A stretch of 64,000 bases of DNA from Hericium rajendrae. Its lineage: Eukaryota > Basidiomycota > Agaricomycetes > Russulales > Hericiaceae. The position numbers and the translations under genes were made by a program. Each line of letters starts with the position of its first letter. The first letter of the stretch is position 1. Where the stretch lies: assembly GCA_033439255.1 (NCBI GenBank), contig CM065878.1, forward strand, positions 2,418,001 through 2,482,000. The letters run 5' to 3'. A model generated the notes under the pieces. That model saw only the letters and a program-made list of their open reading frames with translations. It was not told the origin of the DNA and ran no database searches. Below are positions 44,677-56,119 of this stretch, piece by piece.

Positions 44677-47600
44677 CTAATTGGCCCTTATCGATAATGT
44701 GGGTGATACGGCAAATTCACTTTCCAGCGTCTGGACAGCGGCACGTTGAGCGTTTCCGATTGCCTTGTCCATGGCGGTGGGATCCTGGAAAAGTGACGGA
44801 TTCTCTGCCAGCTGAGCAAGAATGGCACCGACGAGCGAGTCGCCTGCGCCAGTCACATTGACCAAGTTTGAAACGACATGAGTGGGGAAATGCTTCAGTA
44901 CGAGAGTCTCTGATCGGCCATGGGCGACAATGTATCTCCCACGATGATTGCTCCTTTCCGACGTCCACGGGGATTTTTTCACCGGAAACGCGCATGGCGA
45001 CGATGACGCCTCGCTCGCCGCACTTGATGATGAGGTGCTGGAAGAATGGAAGAAGGTTGATCGCCATCTGTGCGATGCCTTCTTCGACAAGGAACGCCAG
45101 TGTTCCCTTGTCCACCGCTTTGTCGTCAACGCTGCGTCGCGCGAGTTGATCAAGGGCCATCCGAAATTCTGTCCCAATGGCGAAATCGTCGATTATCGAC
45201 CACCATTTCTTGTGGCTCATCAGGTCCAGCAGCTCGTCGTTGCGGGCTTGTAAGTAGAGCTCTGATAATTCATGCAGATTCGGCGACGCGTAGGTGATCG
45301 GCGATGAGGTGCTTTCTGAAGCGTCGAGGGAAGCAGCAATTGCGGGCAGGATCAGTGGTGATTTGATGACTGAAGTGGGCTCGCTAGAGTCCTCAGATAA
45401 GTAAATCATAGGGAAAAGAAGGAAAATACAAACTAGAAGGCTGGAGAAAAGGTCAATACACTTGATCGATGCAAGCATATTACACTTACTTGGAATATTG
45501 TGTTCGACGCAGTATTTCACACAGCCTTGATCAGGCCCTCGGACAAGTTCGCATCGATGGCCACAAGTCGCGGTGAATGCTCTTCAATCTTTTGCACGAC
45601 CTATGGCGAGGATGAGCGGGAATACAGAATTATAATTGAGTAACATACTTCGTTTGCGTCGAGGGCGTAAATTATTTTCATGTCGGCAACACCTCCGATA
45701 AGATCCCCCGCACCATCGAGGACCAGTTGCACACAGCAGTTCTCCCAGTTTTCGATGATATTATGCCATCGGTTCTCATTCCTATGCGTCGAGTCTCATC
45801 GAGCAGTAGTCTGCCGAAAGAATCATCACCGACTGAGGAAATTAGGGCAACAGCAGAAGATGAATCGGGGGAGCGAGAAACTGCGGTTCTATGCGCTGCT
45901 TCGGCCATATTTCTCCCAACGCCACCAAGTGACACGGAGACATTTCCGGGTGACGTCGAATGCAGCCCGCGTCCTATTTCTGCCAAGTGTTGATGAAACA
46001 GCCTTGGCTGTGATATCTACCGCCGCGGAGCCTACGACAAGAAGCTTGGCGGGTGGTAGTTCTTCTGTAGGGACGAAAGGCTGCTGGACTTGCGATGTTG
46101 ACAAAAGCGGTTGTATCGGATGAGCAAACGTGCTCTACATAAAAATCAAATAGATATGCATCAATCGAAGTTACAAACAATATCAGAATCTTACATCTGC
46201 ACTAGGTTCAGCACCTGCTAAACGAGCGTATGCCACTGCTATTCTTCCTCCAACCAAAGACGTGTTTTCGATGAGAGCAACATCTGCATATCGCTATCGT
46301 TTCAGTTTGCCAGTTCAAAAGAAAGAAATGCGTACTGCTAGCCAGAGATTTGCCCTTGCGTTAACTCCTTCACACGGCCGAGTAGCCATGGAGTGACTTC
46401 TTTACCGCGTTTATTCATACCGTTTTCTTCTGCTTCCTTGACGGCTTGTTCGACCGCTTCTTGTATAAATTCACCAACCACCTCGTAGGCCTCTGGGATC
46501 GGCACGCCGAAAAGCGCGCCATTGTTCATCCCGAGTTGACTTTGGTATCTGTAGACAGGATTGTGAGATCATCAACACACAGGAGATCAATCATGACGCA
46601 TACATAATATTTTGGCTGCAGTATGCGGATCATCGACCCGCCAAGGACTCTACGGGTCGGAGACATTTGTTAGGCATGGAATCATACGTAGTAAAGACTT
46701 AGACGACCGCACCTTGAAGCCGCCACGGCGGCTGTAGAATGCTGGAAAGTCGTCTGTGGGCCCATATGTGATCACAGGGACGCCGAGGGTTTCCTAGATG
46801 GATGGCTTCGTTGGAATGTACCACGCATGACATGGCTGGCGACACGCCTACCAAATATTCGAGAGTCCTGCATATCGAAGACTCAGAGTACGTCAAACAT
46901 GTGATCACATAAAGCTCACCGTCCAATGTCCAGTATGGATTTACTCCAGCCGAAACAATGCCGACGGGACATCTCGTGAGCTCCTGGAGGTCGGCAGACA
47001 CGTCCATGGCTTCTCTCCGCGTTGAGTTACACTGTTCCTTATACTAACGGGGTTCACGCACAAGACTCTCCACCACGATGGACACCGCCCAGACTATAAA
47101 ACGACGATATGGAACAGCTCAGTGGTGTACAATGTACAATATACATGGGATTTAGTGCTTACCCTCCTGTCGCAAAGACCTTGAGATATCGAATTTTGAT
47201 AAATGCTAAGATACTGGGGGAGCTGTTCCACTTACCTTGATACCCGCAAGCGCGGCGAAGATCAATGTTGTGCTGCAAGTAGTGCCTCCGTTCTTCTTTA
47301 ACGCAATGGCAGGTGCCAGATCTCGCCTCGACAATTTCACGGATCCCGCCCGCGTCGTGTCGGCCAGATACTCAAGTTGCGCAGATTCCAGGCCAATCTT
47401 CACGCGCCCACCAATGAGACCGATCGTCGCAGGAATGGCACCCACGGAGCGAACATTTCGCTCCACGGATTGCGCGGTCTCCAGATTGGTGGGATGGGGC
47501 ATACCATGCGTGACGATGGTCGTTTCCAGAGCTACGACAGGCTTATTGTGTCGCAGCGCATCTTCGACCTCTGGATGGACGTCGATAGGCGCACCGCGTT

Positions 47601-47769
47601 CGAGGGCGCGAGTCAAAGTGGAAGGCAAGCCATGGGCTGCTTTGGAGAAGTCGTGGTAAGACGGCGTACGGATGTGCGCAACATCGAAACGCGCGCCCTG
47701 ATGGCAATCTGCCTTCAACAAGCTCCTTGAACCATGTAGATTTAGAGAACACGGAGGCTTTCGACTCAC
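44677..47769 (-). CDS. Bifunctional pseudouridine-5-phosphate glycosidase / pfkB pseudouridine kinase
   Basis: One polypeptide appears to combine PsuG (splits pseudouridine 5-phosphate to uracil and ribose 5-phosphate) and PsuK (pfkB kinase making that phosphate), as in other fungi. PsuG part: VVALETTIVTHGMPHPTNLE, ATIGLIGGRVKIGLESAQLE, KLSRRDLAPAIALKKNGGTT, CPVGIVSAGVNPYWTLD, MNNGALFGVPIPEAYEVVGE. PsuK part: AKLLVVGSAAVDITAKAVSS, GNVSVSLGGVGRNMAEAAHR, ALISSVGDDSFGRLLLDETR, ITYASPNLHELSELYLQARN, VVSNLVNVTGAGDSLVGAIL (the GAGD signature). At least three frame slips occur in the kinase half (near 45987, 45735 and 44945). A good donor (GTGAGT) at 47767 suggests a further short 5-prime exon whose ATG I could not place. 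Confidence 0.8.
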
Positions 47770-47918
47770 CTGGCTCGGGCTACCAGTCGACGTCGAAGTG
47801 AAGCGTCAGGATCGCGTGTCCTCGCTTGCAATTCCCCAGTCCGAGCGTCTATCTCCGGCAAGATTAGATCATCTTACCACTATCGCCAGCCTCGGAGGAT
47901 CTGAACATCTACGCAACG

Positions 47919-48490
47919 ATGTCTTCACGCAGCAGCGCGAGCACAGAGGGCCGACTGGAAACATCGGAGGGCATCTCTTTCCTCACATATGATGCGCTGA
48001 ATACCGAGGTAATTGTCGCGTCTGTCGCGGACGATGCAGCGGGCGCGACCGCCGTCTTCATCGGCACCACGCGAAACTCCTTCAGAGGTACTATGATCTA
48101 TTACACTTGCCAGTATGGTCTCGTATGACACCTGCTCTAGGGAAGGTGGTGACCAAGCTGGAGTATCAGGCATATACCAAGCTCGCGCTCAAAACCATGA
48201 TCGATATCATCCATACCGCCCACCAGTCCGTAACGCGTTCATCACATCACCCAGCCCCGCAAAACGTCCCATCGTTGCTTCACTGTGCTGTCCACCATCG
48301 CTTGGGTTCCGTCCCCGTCGGACAGCCATCAATCGTAATCGCAGTGTCATCTCCCCACCGGAAGGAAGCATTTGTAGCATGCGAGCTCATCTTGGAAGAG
48401 GTCAAAGCAAAAGCGCAGATATGGAAGCGAGAGTATTATGAAGGGGAAGCGGAAGAGCAAGCGGAATGGAAATCCAACGTTGCTCCGTGA
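47919..48490 (+). CDS. MOCS2B: Molybdopterin synthase catalytic (large) subunit, MoaE/MOCS2B type
   Basis: Inserts dithiolene sulfur into precursor Z in molybdenum cofactor synthesis, partnering a small MoaD-like subunit not seen here. Exon 1 (47919-48087) encodes MSSRSSASTEGRLETSEGIS with GATAVFIGTTRNSFRG. Exon 2 (48141-48490) encodes KVVTKLEYQAYTKLALKTM, VHHRLGSVPVGQPSIVIAVS and SPHRKEAFVACELILEEVKA, then IWKREYYEGE. These are the standard MoaE blocks (F.G.R....G, LEYEAY, HRLG.V..G, SPHR..AF, W.KE). The frame is intact and the length of about 173 residues is normal. It diverges from the PsuG-PsuK gene with a short shared upstream region. Confidence 0.92.
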
Positions 48491-50257
48491 TCACAGAAGG
48501 TTACTGTGTCATAGTCAGATAGGCTGCTGCATTACTAGATATTATTGACTGAGAAACTTCACTAGGGAAGCGCCGACTGCGTCGGCATAAACCTTGCTTG
48601 TCTTGACGAAGGCAGATTGTCACAAAACGACCTCCCTCATGCACTATAGGTGTTCTTAAGGGTGCTAAGTCCGAGTACGGTATGCTCTTGTATGTCTGTG
48701 GTCTTATCGCAAATAAAGCAAAAAAAAATATCATCACACGCGGAAGCTGAGAACTTTGCTCTCGTGATTATTATATATTTTGTGCATTTTGCACCATCGG
48801 ATCCCTAGAACTATGTACAATGCATGACGTCTATCTATTGAAGCTAGAATGGTGGACAGGTAAGGTGTATAGGTAGTGTGTTGTATGTATGGCGAGCTCG
48901 AACACCGCGCGCCCGCGCGGGTTCCTCAACTTACGGGCCAATAAAAAGAAGTGTGTGTTTCCAAATCGCAAGGTTGCGACCGCCCGCGCGGTGTTCGGAA
49001 CGCCTCGATGGCGCAAGCCATGATCTCGCAGACATGCAGATCCAGAGCTAACAGCAGGAGCGACAGGAGCCTCAGTGTCGTCACGAACCCTCGCATGCAT
49101 GCACAAGCATGCAGGCTCGCCGCGCCAGTCGGACGCCCTCGTGCCACTCGCCCTTCCCTTGGCCGCCGGACACATGCGCTCACTGAGCAGCGACTACTTC
49201 TCGACCCAGGCTAATGCACGCCTTTGCCCCGTTCCAGTGCCTTTTGACAGTGGAGCTGCGGCGGATGGGTCACCGCGGATGTCGAGGGCTGTGATGCTGA
49301 TCCCATAGTCCAGGTAGTCATTGATATTGGAGGCCGAGAAGAAGCGCTGCACGCTGCAGACGCGGGTCTGGAAAGCGCACTTCGAGACCCTGCCGCAGAT
49401 CGTCCTGCGCATGTTCTGCCTAAGCAATGTTGCACCAGGGGAGCTTGAATGCGAGTGTAGGGGTAGCAATGAAGTCGAGGTCAGATAGGTTACTCGGGGA
49501 ATGCAGCGTGTGCACGGTGCACGGTCTGCAGTCTGCTTGATGACTCGTGAGGTTGCTGCCTACATAGGCGGAAGGAGCTGTTAGTCTACTCCTCCCAAAC
49601 TCACCAGTAGTGCCGTTGACTGTCATGCGTGCTGGTGAATTGTATGCTCGTTGTGCTTAACTTGTGCTCAAGTTGTCTTCCGAGTCAAGCGGCAGGTCTT
49701 TGAGTTCGCGGGGCCAGCAACTCCTACCGTAGAACTCGCTAGAGGACCCGCAATCTTCTGCTAGAAGCAATAGACACCAATAGCGTGCTCGAGTTGTTGC
49801 CCGTTCTTGCACCTTGATACTGCAGTGCAAGCCGACTGTCGAGAAACGGGAAGTCGAGTCACCGGTGCTGTAGCCTGTGAGTAGTCGCAGTGTTGGCTCC
49901 TCAAGTTCTAACTTCTTGTCCGTCTAAATCTAAGAACCTGAGTGGCCATAAATCGTATCAGAATCGTAAAAGATGGCCCTTAACTATGAGGAAAGACGGG
50001 TTTCGATGCATGACAGATTAGAGTGCCAGACAAAGTGTGTGTCGGTTGAGGCGCCGAGCCTTTGTTTGTCACTGTTGACGATGTGAGTTAGGGCGCTAAT
50101 AATTACGGGGGTGCGAGACACCTTGACAAGCAAGGTAATCATCAATGTATCGCGATAAGATAAGTGTGCTCATCAAACCATGAAAGATCGTGTCCGAAGC
50201 CATACAGTAAGGTAAAAGAGGCGTTTCGACCCATTCCGCAGGCATCCAGAGTGATCT
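48491..50257. other. Gene-poor interval of about 1.8 kb, possibly with decayed coding sequence
   Basis: The largest gap in the window. No spliced gene model works on either strand. A minus-strand frame at 49194-49469 contains VCSVQRFFSASNINDYLDYG and ITALDIRGDPSAA, which read like real protein but match no family I recognise and have no start or continuation. A perfect inverted repeat lies at its left end (separate entry). Most likely relic sequence between MOCS2B and ICE2. Confidence 0.35.
48899..48997. repeat. Perfect 13-base inverted repeat with 73-base spacer
   Basis: CGAACACCGCGCG at 48899-48911 is matched by its exact reverse complement CGCGCGGTGTTCG at 48985-48997. The left arm is also followed by a self-complementary GC stretch. 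It could form a strong hairpin or be the remnant ends of a small element. No flanking duplication was identified. Confidence 0.65.
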
Positions 50258-51596
50258 TTATTCGACCTTCCAGTCTTTCGGCATCGTATCATCGTCACTG
50301 ACGAACAACTCAAAGCTCCAGATGACAAGGGTCGAGAAGATGTTGACCCATCGCCACCATACTTGCGACGAGTGGTCAAGCACTGCAAAGCCTGGTGTCA
50401 ATACATAATTGCATGGAGAAAAGGATGACACACGTAGAAGATGGGAGTAGACGGTGACGAGAATGGTCTGTCGATACGTGAGCAAAATTTTAGTCAACTT
50501 TGATGTCTGTATGCGCCATGAGCATGGGTCTGGACAGCCTGGTCACGGAGGAAGCATACCGGTCGGCCATCCCATCCGTCATCAACGCCATATTCCGTCT
50601 CCCAACTATCCGCCCCGATTGTCGGCAATATCTGAGCTGCACCGAGTAGGATTACGAGACGATAGATCAAGGCTATAAGAACGGGTTTAGGAAGCGTGTT
50701 CGTGACGAAGGTGGTAAGAGTATGCAGATGCGGCAGTATGTTCGATAGTAGTGGTGCACTGAATGAACGTTCAATCGACTGTACAATTCCAGCAAATGAA
50801 ATACGCACTAAGAGGACGCAGGGTCGGAGAAGGACTGCTGGTCGAACCCGCACAGCCAGACGTTGTATGCGATGAAGAGAGCTAAGCCTGACGATTCAAT
50901 GACGTTCGTCCGCCGCAGACCGAACCCGATCAGGGTGAGGAAAGGAACGCGGTCAAGGCAACACCCAGCAGGGTTGACGAGAGCGGGGACGCAGCAGCAG
51001 CTGGATATGACTGTGGGACACATTAGCGCAAAGCAATAAGCAGTACCGCGCATACGCACCACTACAATCCACCAAGCCGACGTGACATATGCCGCGGCTG
51101 CAGCGATGAGCAACCCAAACTGGTACGCCTCGCCTTCGCCAACGAGATCCCGCCCGACCCGGCCCAGCTTCTGCGCGACGAGCAAGCTGGACATGCTCTC
51201 GAAGAAGATGAATAGCGGGCTGGACCACATCAGGATCGTGCCCCACCACGAGGCGACGCTCAGCAGCAGCGGATTGACGGACTGCGAGAAGACATTGAAA
51301 CAGACGAGCAGCAGGAAGAGTGCGCGGGGAGCTGCGCGACGGAGAGGATGCCAGATGGGAAGAAGAGCTGGAGCGTGCCGTGGATGAGAGAGGCGATGAA
51401 AAAGAGGAGGGACAGGAGGAGGAAGGCATTCTTGGAGAGTGTGGACAGCGTCAAAGGCAGGAAAATCAAAATTTGAAGATAGTTAGAGAGCCTTGAGCAG
51501 CAGGATACGATTAACGTAGGTCAGGCATCATAAGGCTGAAGACACTCACTTAGACGTGCTCGTCAACGCACTCCATAGGAACCACGGGCTGGGCAT
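50258..51596 (-). CDS. ICE2: ICE2-like ER integral membrane protein
   Basis: Multi-pass ER protein of the ICE2 family, linked in yeast to ER shape, lipid metabolism and inheritance. The start at 51596 gives MPSPWFLWSALTSTSK, then an intron, then LSNYLQILIFLPLTLSTLSK. Membrane segments include NAFLLLSLLFFIASLIHGTL, RALFLLLVCFNVF, ILMWSSPLFIFFESMSSLLV, AYQFGLLIAAAAAYVTSAWW and LALFIAYNVWLCGF. Conserved-looking EGEAYQFGLLIA and RRTNVIESSGLALFIAYNV support the family. The C-terminus, LDHSSQVWWRWVNIFSTLVI then WSFELFVSDDDTMPKDWK, ends at 50258. Missing bases near 51327 (CCCC) and 50942 (TTT) break the frame. Identification is from memory of the family pattern, so moderately sure. Confidence 0.7.
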
Positions 51597-52062
51597 GAGA
51601 CCCTATCGTAAGTGGCACACGAGCTCTGATGCAAGGACGCTCGCGAGAAAGGCGTTAGAATGTCGTGGCTACCACACTGGTCGAACTTTATGCACACGAG
51701 CTGAAAGTGGAGTTTCTCGCTCATGGTCATTGTTCAGGTTATGAAGGGCATGCGAGCCGCCTCAAAGGGGCGCGGATGCGGGCGCCACTGGCGCGTATGT
51801 CCAAGCGGCCATGCGCCGCAGAGCAGATGATGAGGACCTTGCCACGCGAGGTCGAACGCACACCATGTTAGTCTGTACGAATAGACGATGCAATTAAAGT
51901 ATCAGACGCAGGTGGACCGAGCGATAAATTACGTAGAAACACAAGAATAAATATCCATCTAATATGATTAACCTATCATAGAAGAGTGTCCCAAGATAGT
52001 ACAGAACAAGCCACGAGATATGAACGAAGATGTCGTGGTCGGTAACTTACAACCCGCTGAGA
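51597..52062. other. Intergenic region ICE2 to DUG3
   Basis: About 465 bases: ICE2 promoter and DUG3 3-prime end. The frame at 51665-51871 is Arg/Ala-rich with no recognisable motif. No gene called. Confidence 0.35.
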
Positions 52063-53605
52063 TCACGATGGAGGGGTGAGAGGAATGTTGAGAGGTCGGC
52101 TAGAGTCTAGGAGGCCATTGGGAGGTCGACGAGAGTTCAGAAGGCCTTTGGCAGCAGCAAGATCGGTGCCGCGAGCCTGGGCTTCTGGATCGGAAGGTGG
52201 GACATAGAATTTGTCGACGATGGGAATTTGCAGGACGTTCATCTTCGGTGTAACGACAACCATGTAGTTCGTCTTGATCTCCATCCAATCAGCTGTAATG
52301 AAGAACGATGAGAGATCGATATAGGCGAATGGGAAAGTGCAAATCGCACCTTTCTCGAAAGTAAGCGGCTCGCTGGCAACCTGCATGTGATGCCGGATAT
52401 GAGCAGCGTGAACTTTTTCGCACATCAAAGGAATACTGACCATGATGATATTTTCCCTCTTATCGGCCTTCGACATCTTGTAGTGACCGCCATCCGCATA
52501 TTCACTGAATGTCGTGCCTGACGAGAACCACTGAGAATGGCCGGTGAGCGATAAGAATATCGATGAGCTGTAGACGACATACCAATGACGCGGCTTCGTC
52601 GTGACGAGACGAGACATAACGCGTTGCAACAACGCTCTCCCCGTCAGTGACGCAGAAGTTCATTAGACTCGGCTAAGATAGAGGTCAGACCCAAAATGAA
52701 GACCAGAAGGCAAGTCACGATACCTCTGTAATTCCAGCGTCCTCTGCAAGCTGATTTAAGGTAGCAATCGTCTCCAACATGGCTTTCCGCAATATTTGAT
52801 GGGTAAATGACTCGGCGTTTGCATCTGGCAGCTTGGACAAGAACAGCGCAAACGACCACTCGGAGTCCGTGTTGCCGCTCACGATGTTGAAGATGTGATC
52901 AGGGAGCTGTTGCTGCAGCCTGCGCTTGATCCTCGGAAATTCTTCGATGCTACCATTGTGCATGAACTAAATGAACTATGTCAAGATGAATTTCAAAACC
53001 ATGTCCGAGAGCACGCACCATGATCTTTCCATGAATGAATGGATGGCAGTTGTCCAATGATAGTGAGCCTGCGGTAGTGGCACGGACATGCGCACTGGAA
53101 CATCATGTCGTTAGTACGAACGACCAAAGCATCTCGCCAGTAGATCACTCACAAGACCAAAGGCGATTTGATCTTCTCCGCAAGACGAGTGAGATTGATG
53201 TTATTCCAAGCCTGCCTGTCATGAGCCTCAGGACCGAACGTAATAACAGCGAAATACTCACAGGTGTTACAGATGTGAAGATGCAAGGCTGCTTCCCAAG
53301 CTCCTCGTCGTAAACCGAATCATACCAGCCTACAATACATGGTCAGACCGGGTCGCGTGCACAAACTGAGCCAACGCACCGACTCCGAAACCGTCCCCGT
53401 TAATGGGCCGTCTGAGATCCACACGTAAGCGCGAATCAAATGCCTGATTGATGATGGAGTGGCATGGTCTCGTCAGGAGCTGGGAGGATGTCGTGAGCGA
53501 TTATCGATGAATAATCCCGCATGGATGAGCTGGATTGGGAATTGATGGACTTACATGAGAGAGCTGCACGGGCGATGTGCCTTTGTAAATAAGAAGTCGG
53601 CACAT
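52063..53605 (-). CDS. DUG3: Class II glutamine amidotransferase-like protein DUG3
   Basis: Ntn-type amidotransferase domain protein. In yeast DUG3 acts with DUG2 in the gamma-glutamyl-transpeptidase-independent breakdown of glutathione. The start at 53605 is secure: MCRLLIYKGTSPVQLSHLL places the nucleophile Cys at position 2 after Met removal. Further blocks: QAFDSRLRVDLRRPINGDGF, GVGWYDSVYDEELGKQPCIF, TAGSLSLDNCHPFIHGKIM, FMHNGSIEEFPRIKRRLQQQ, NIVSGNTDSEWSFALFLSKL and SLMNFCVTDGESVVATRYVS. The C-terminal part includes EPLTFEKADWMEIKTNYMVV and PKMNVLQIPIVDKFYVPPSD. Many small introns; the one between SEPLTFEK and ADWMEI removes a stretch that is otherwise open. No frameshift noticed. Confidence 0.87.
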
Positions 53606-53946
53606 TTATGGTAGAAATGCTCAAATGGCGGGCCACGAGGTGAGGAGAAAGTAGAGAGGAGGATACTGGCTTTGAGGCGAATATAAGCTGTTGGCCATGG
53701 CGAGCTGTCCAGGTCGTGCGGCCTGCGCGCAAGCCTGACTCAATCATACGTCAAATCTGGCGTGCTCCGGAATTTGCCGGAACACGTCTCACGCTACGCT
53801 AATGTGGCACCGGGCTTCCTATCGCATCCTCCATCTGCTTGTATTCCCTTGCATTGACCAAAACGAACACGATAAAAGTACACAAAATTCTCCGCGACCA
53901 TGTGGATCTGTACAACATTACTTGAACTGCTTCGCTGTTATCCCTC
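53606..53946. other. Intergenic region DUG3 to AGM1
   Basis: About 340 bases: DUG3 promoter and the 3-prime end of the mutase gene. It includes a quasi-palindrome CCGGAATTTGCCGG near 53767. No gene seen. Confidence 0.3.
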
Positions 53947-55867
53947 TTAGATAAACTCCTTGGGACGAGTCACGGGGTCACCACCAGTCTCATCGTAGAC
54001 AAGACCAGCAACGCGGAAAGCCAGGTCTAGAAAACGCGTTTAGATTAGGCTGTATCTACTCCGATATGAAAACGCACCATCGGCTTGCGATTTAATGACA
54101 GCTTCTGCGTAAACGCGAACCACGTCCTCGGTGCCACTGGGACGTACAAAGGACCGGCCTCCGTCATACCTCTTCACGAGGTCGTCAATCTTGGCCTGCA
54201 GCCCCTTCGGACTGACTAGACGGCGCTCGGCATCCTCCGTCTTGAAGGCGTGTCGGTCGACAACGACAACTTTGACAAGACGGTTTGGCAGATCGACGTA
54301 GAGCGAGTCCCACTCGATGCCGGAATAAGACTTGTGCGCTAAAACGGTCTCGACGAGAAGCATGTCGGAGATAGCATCACCGACAGTCTGGTTGATGAGC
54401 TGCGTAAGGCTTCAGAAGATGGTTCAACGCCGTCGACTGAGCCGGCGTTGATGGCTCATATGATTCCAGTTTCTTTGGGTCTCGGGAGAAAAGAGCACAG
54501 TGCCATGTCCGTTGGCCTCGAAATATACACCGACGGGGAAATGTTCAGCGGCATGATGAAGGTGCTTGACACCGGTTGGCACGCAACGTACAGGAAGACG
54601 CTGGGAAAGGGTCAGCGACAAATGCTGTGAAGCTAAGAGATTAGAAAGCTACCTCGGTCAGGTATTTGGTTGAACTGCCGTTGGCATAGGCAGTCTGTAC
54701 GACACCCACTTGGATCTCGCTGTCCAGTCCGGCAGCCTTGACCAGCTCAACAATGAAAGCCGCTACCAGAGCGGCGATCTTATCTCCGTCGAGCATGTGG
54801 AACTGGCTCCGTTCGTCGAGATAGTAGTAAATCAGTCGATCGGCATCTCCGTCGAGACTGCAGGCGCGCTGACCGGCCTTCAGATGAGGCGCGACTGAAG
54901 GTGGGAGTTTCTGGGATGTCTTGACAAAGTCAGCGCCGCATGCGTTATTCAACGCGCCAGGCGTGGTAGTTGCAGTATTGATGGGTATCAAGTTGAGACT
55001 GTCACCGAGGTATCCGATTATTTTGGTGACAGCATCGGTCCCGACGCCATTGGCGCAATCAATGACGAGGGGCGGCAGGGACGGCTTGCCAGACTAAGGA
55101 AAACGGTCTTACTTCCATTCTGAATGATGTGAGAAACAGGACCTACAACAAGTTTCTTAAAGGCACTGCTGAGTTTCGTGAAGTAACCTTTTTCGGAATC
55201 GTCACCATATTCGTGTTTCGTGCCTTTGGTATTGATGGACCGCACAAGGTAATGCAGGATAGGCGTCGTCGTGACACCAGCATTACGTCCTTCCGCGTCG
55301 AGCGCCTTCAGGCCATCCTCGAAGGCAGCAACGAGAGCCGGGCCGGACGGACGAGTGTCTCGAGCGTAGACAACGTGGGCGGGTTTTGACAGATCGATCT
55401 TTGCAGTCTTGACGAGAGTCTCTAGCGCCTCGATAAAATCAGGTGTGGTACTGGCGTTGGCCAGGACAGTCGCATGGGTTTCCCAAGTCGCCTCCAGCAT
55501 CTCGCCGCGAGGATCGACGAGCTTGACACCATTGTCCTGTAAATAGACGCGTCAGTACAGCAGCAACAACTGTAATGGGATGGCGCACAGGCTCCGGATT
55601 GTGCGAGGCGGTGACCATCACGCCGATTGTCTTTCCATCTAACTTTTTGCTCCTGAGGGCAGCAAGCACGCCCACTCTGAACAGAACAGAGTCGAGGGTG
55701 CTCCCACTTTAGAACATTGCTAAATCAGTGATTCTGTTTGGGATAGAAAAGTCGCCTGCATACAGCGTTCGGAAGCCCGCCGTCCCATACTGGAAACGGA
55801 TGTGACCCGGCTTGGGATGGAGGTCCGAGAACTGGGAGATCGCCTCGATGGGCAGTTGCACAGACAT
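53947..55867 (-). CDS. AGM1: Phosphoacetylglucosamine mutase
   Basis: Converts GlcNAc-6-phosphate to GlcNAc-1-phosphate on the way to UDP-GlcNAc and chitin. The start at 55867 gives [20 protein letters not shown] and [17 protein letters not shown]. The phosphoserine loop [20 protein letters not shown] is clear. Also seen are [40 protein letters not shown], the metal-binding [70 protein letters not shown] and the C-terminal phosphate loop [17 protein letters not shown]. The end [20 protein letters not shown] precedes TAA at 53947-53949. Frame slips near 54470 and 54412 split the region before [20 protein letters not shown]. Catalytic sites are intact. Confidence 0.92.
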
Positions 55868-56119
55868 GATGGGAGATGGTGGTGGAGGAAGTGTAAGGAG
55901 CACACAGGATATAAAGATCTAGTGGAAGGCAATGCGGACGATGTGGTACTGAGCAGTAGGCGGCGGGCTGGCGTCTGGGCGTCGGGCAATGCGGTGGACG
56001 GTAGGCGCCAAGTCCCATATCGGTGATGTCACGCCCGTCCGCCGGCCCGCCGACGCTGCATCGCCTGCGCCTGCCGTGGGCGTCTGTCCTCCATCCTCTA
56101 CCACCAACGGTGACTACCC
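55868..56119. promoter_or_regulatory. Divergent promoter AGM1 / SEC17
   Basis: About 250 bases between divergent starts of the mutase and alpha-SNAP genes. GC-rich; no recognised element. Confidence 0.35.
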
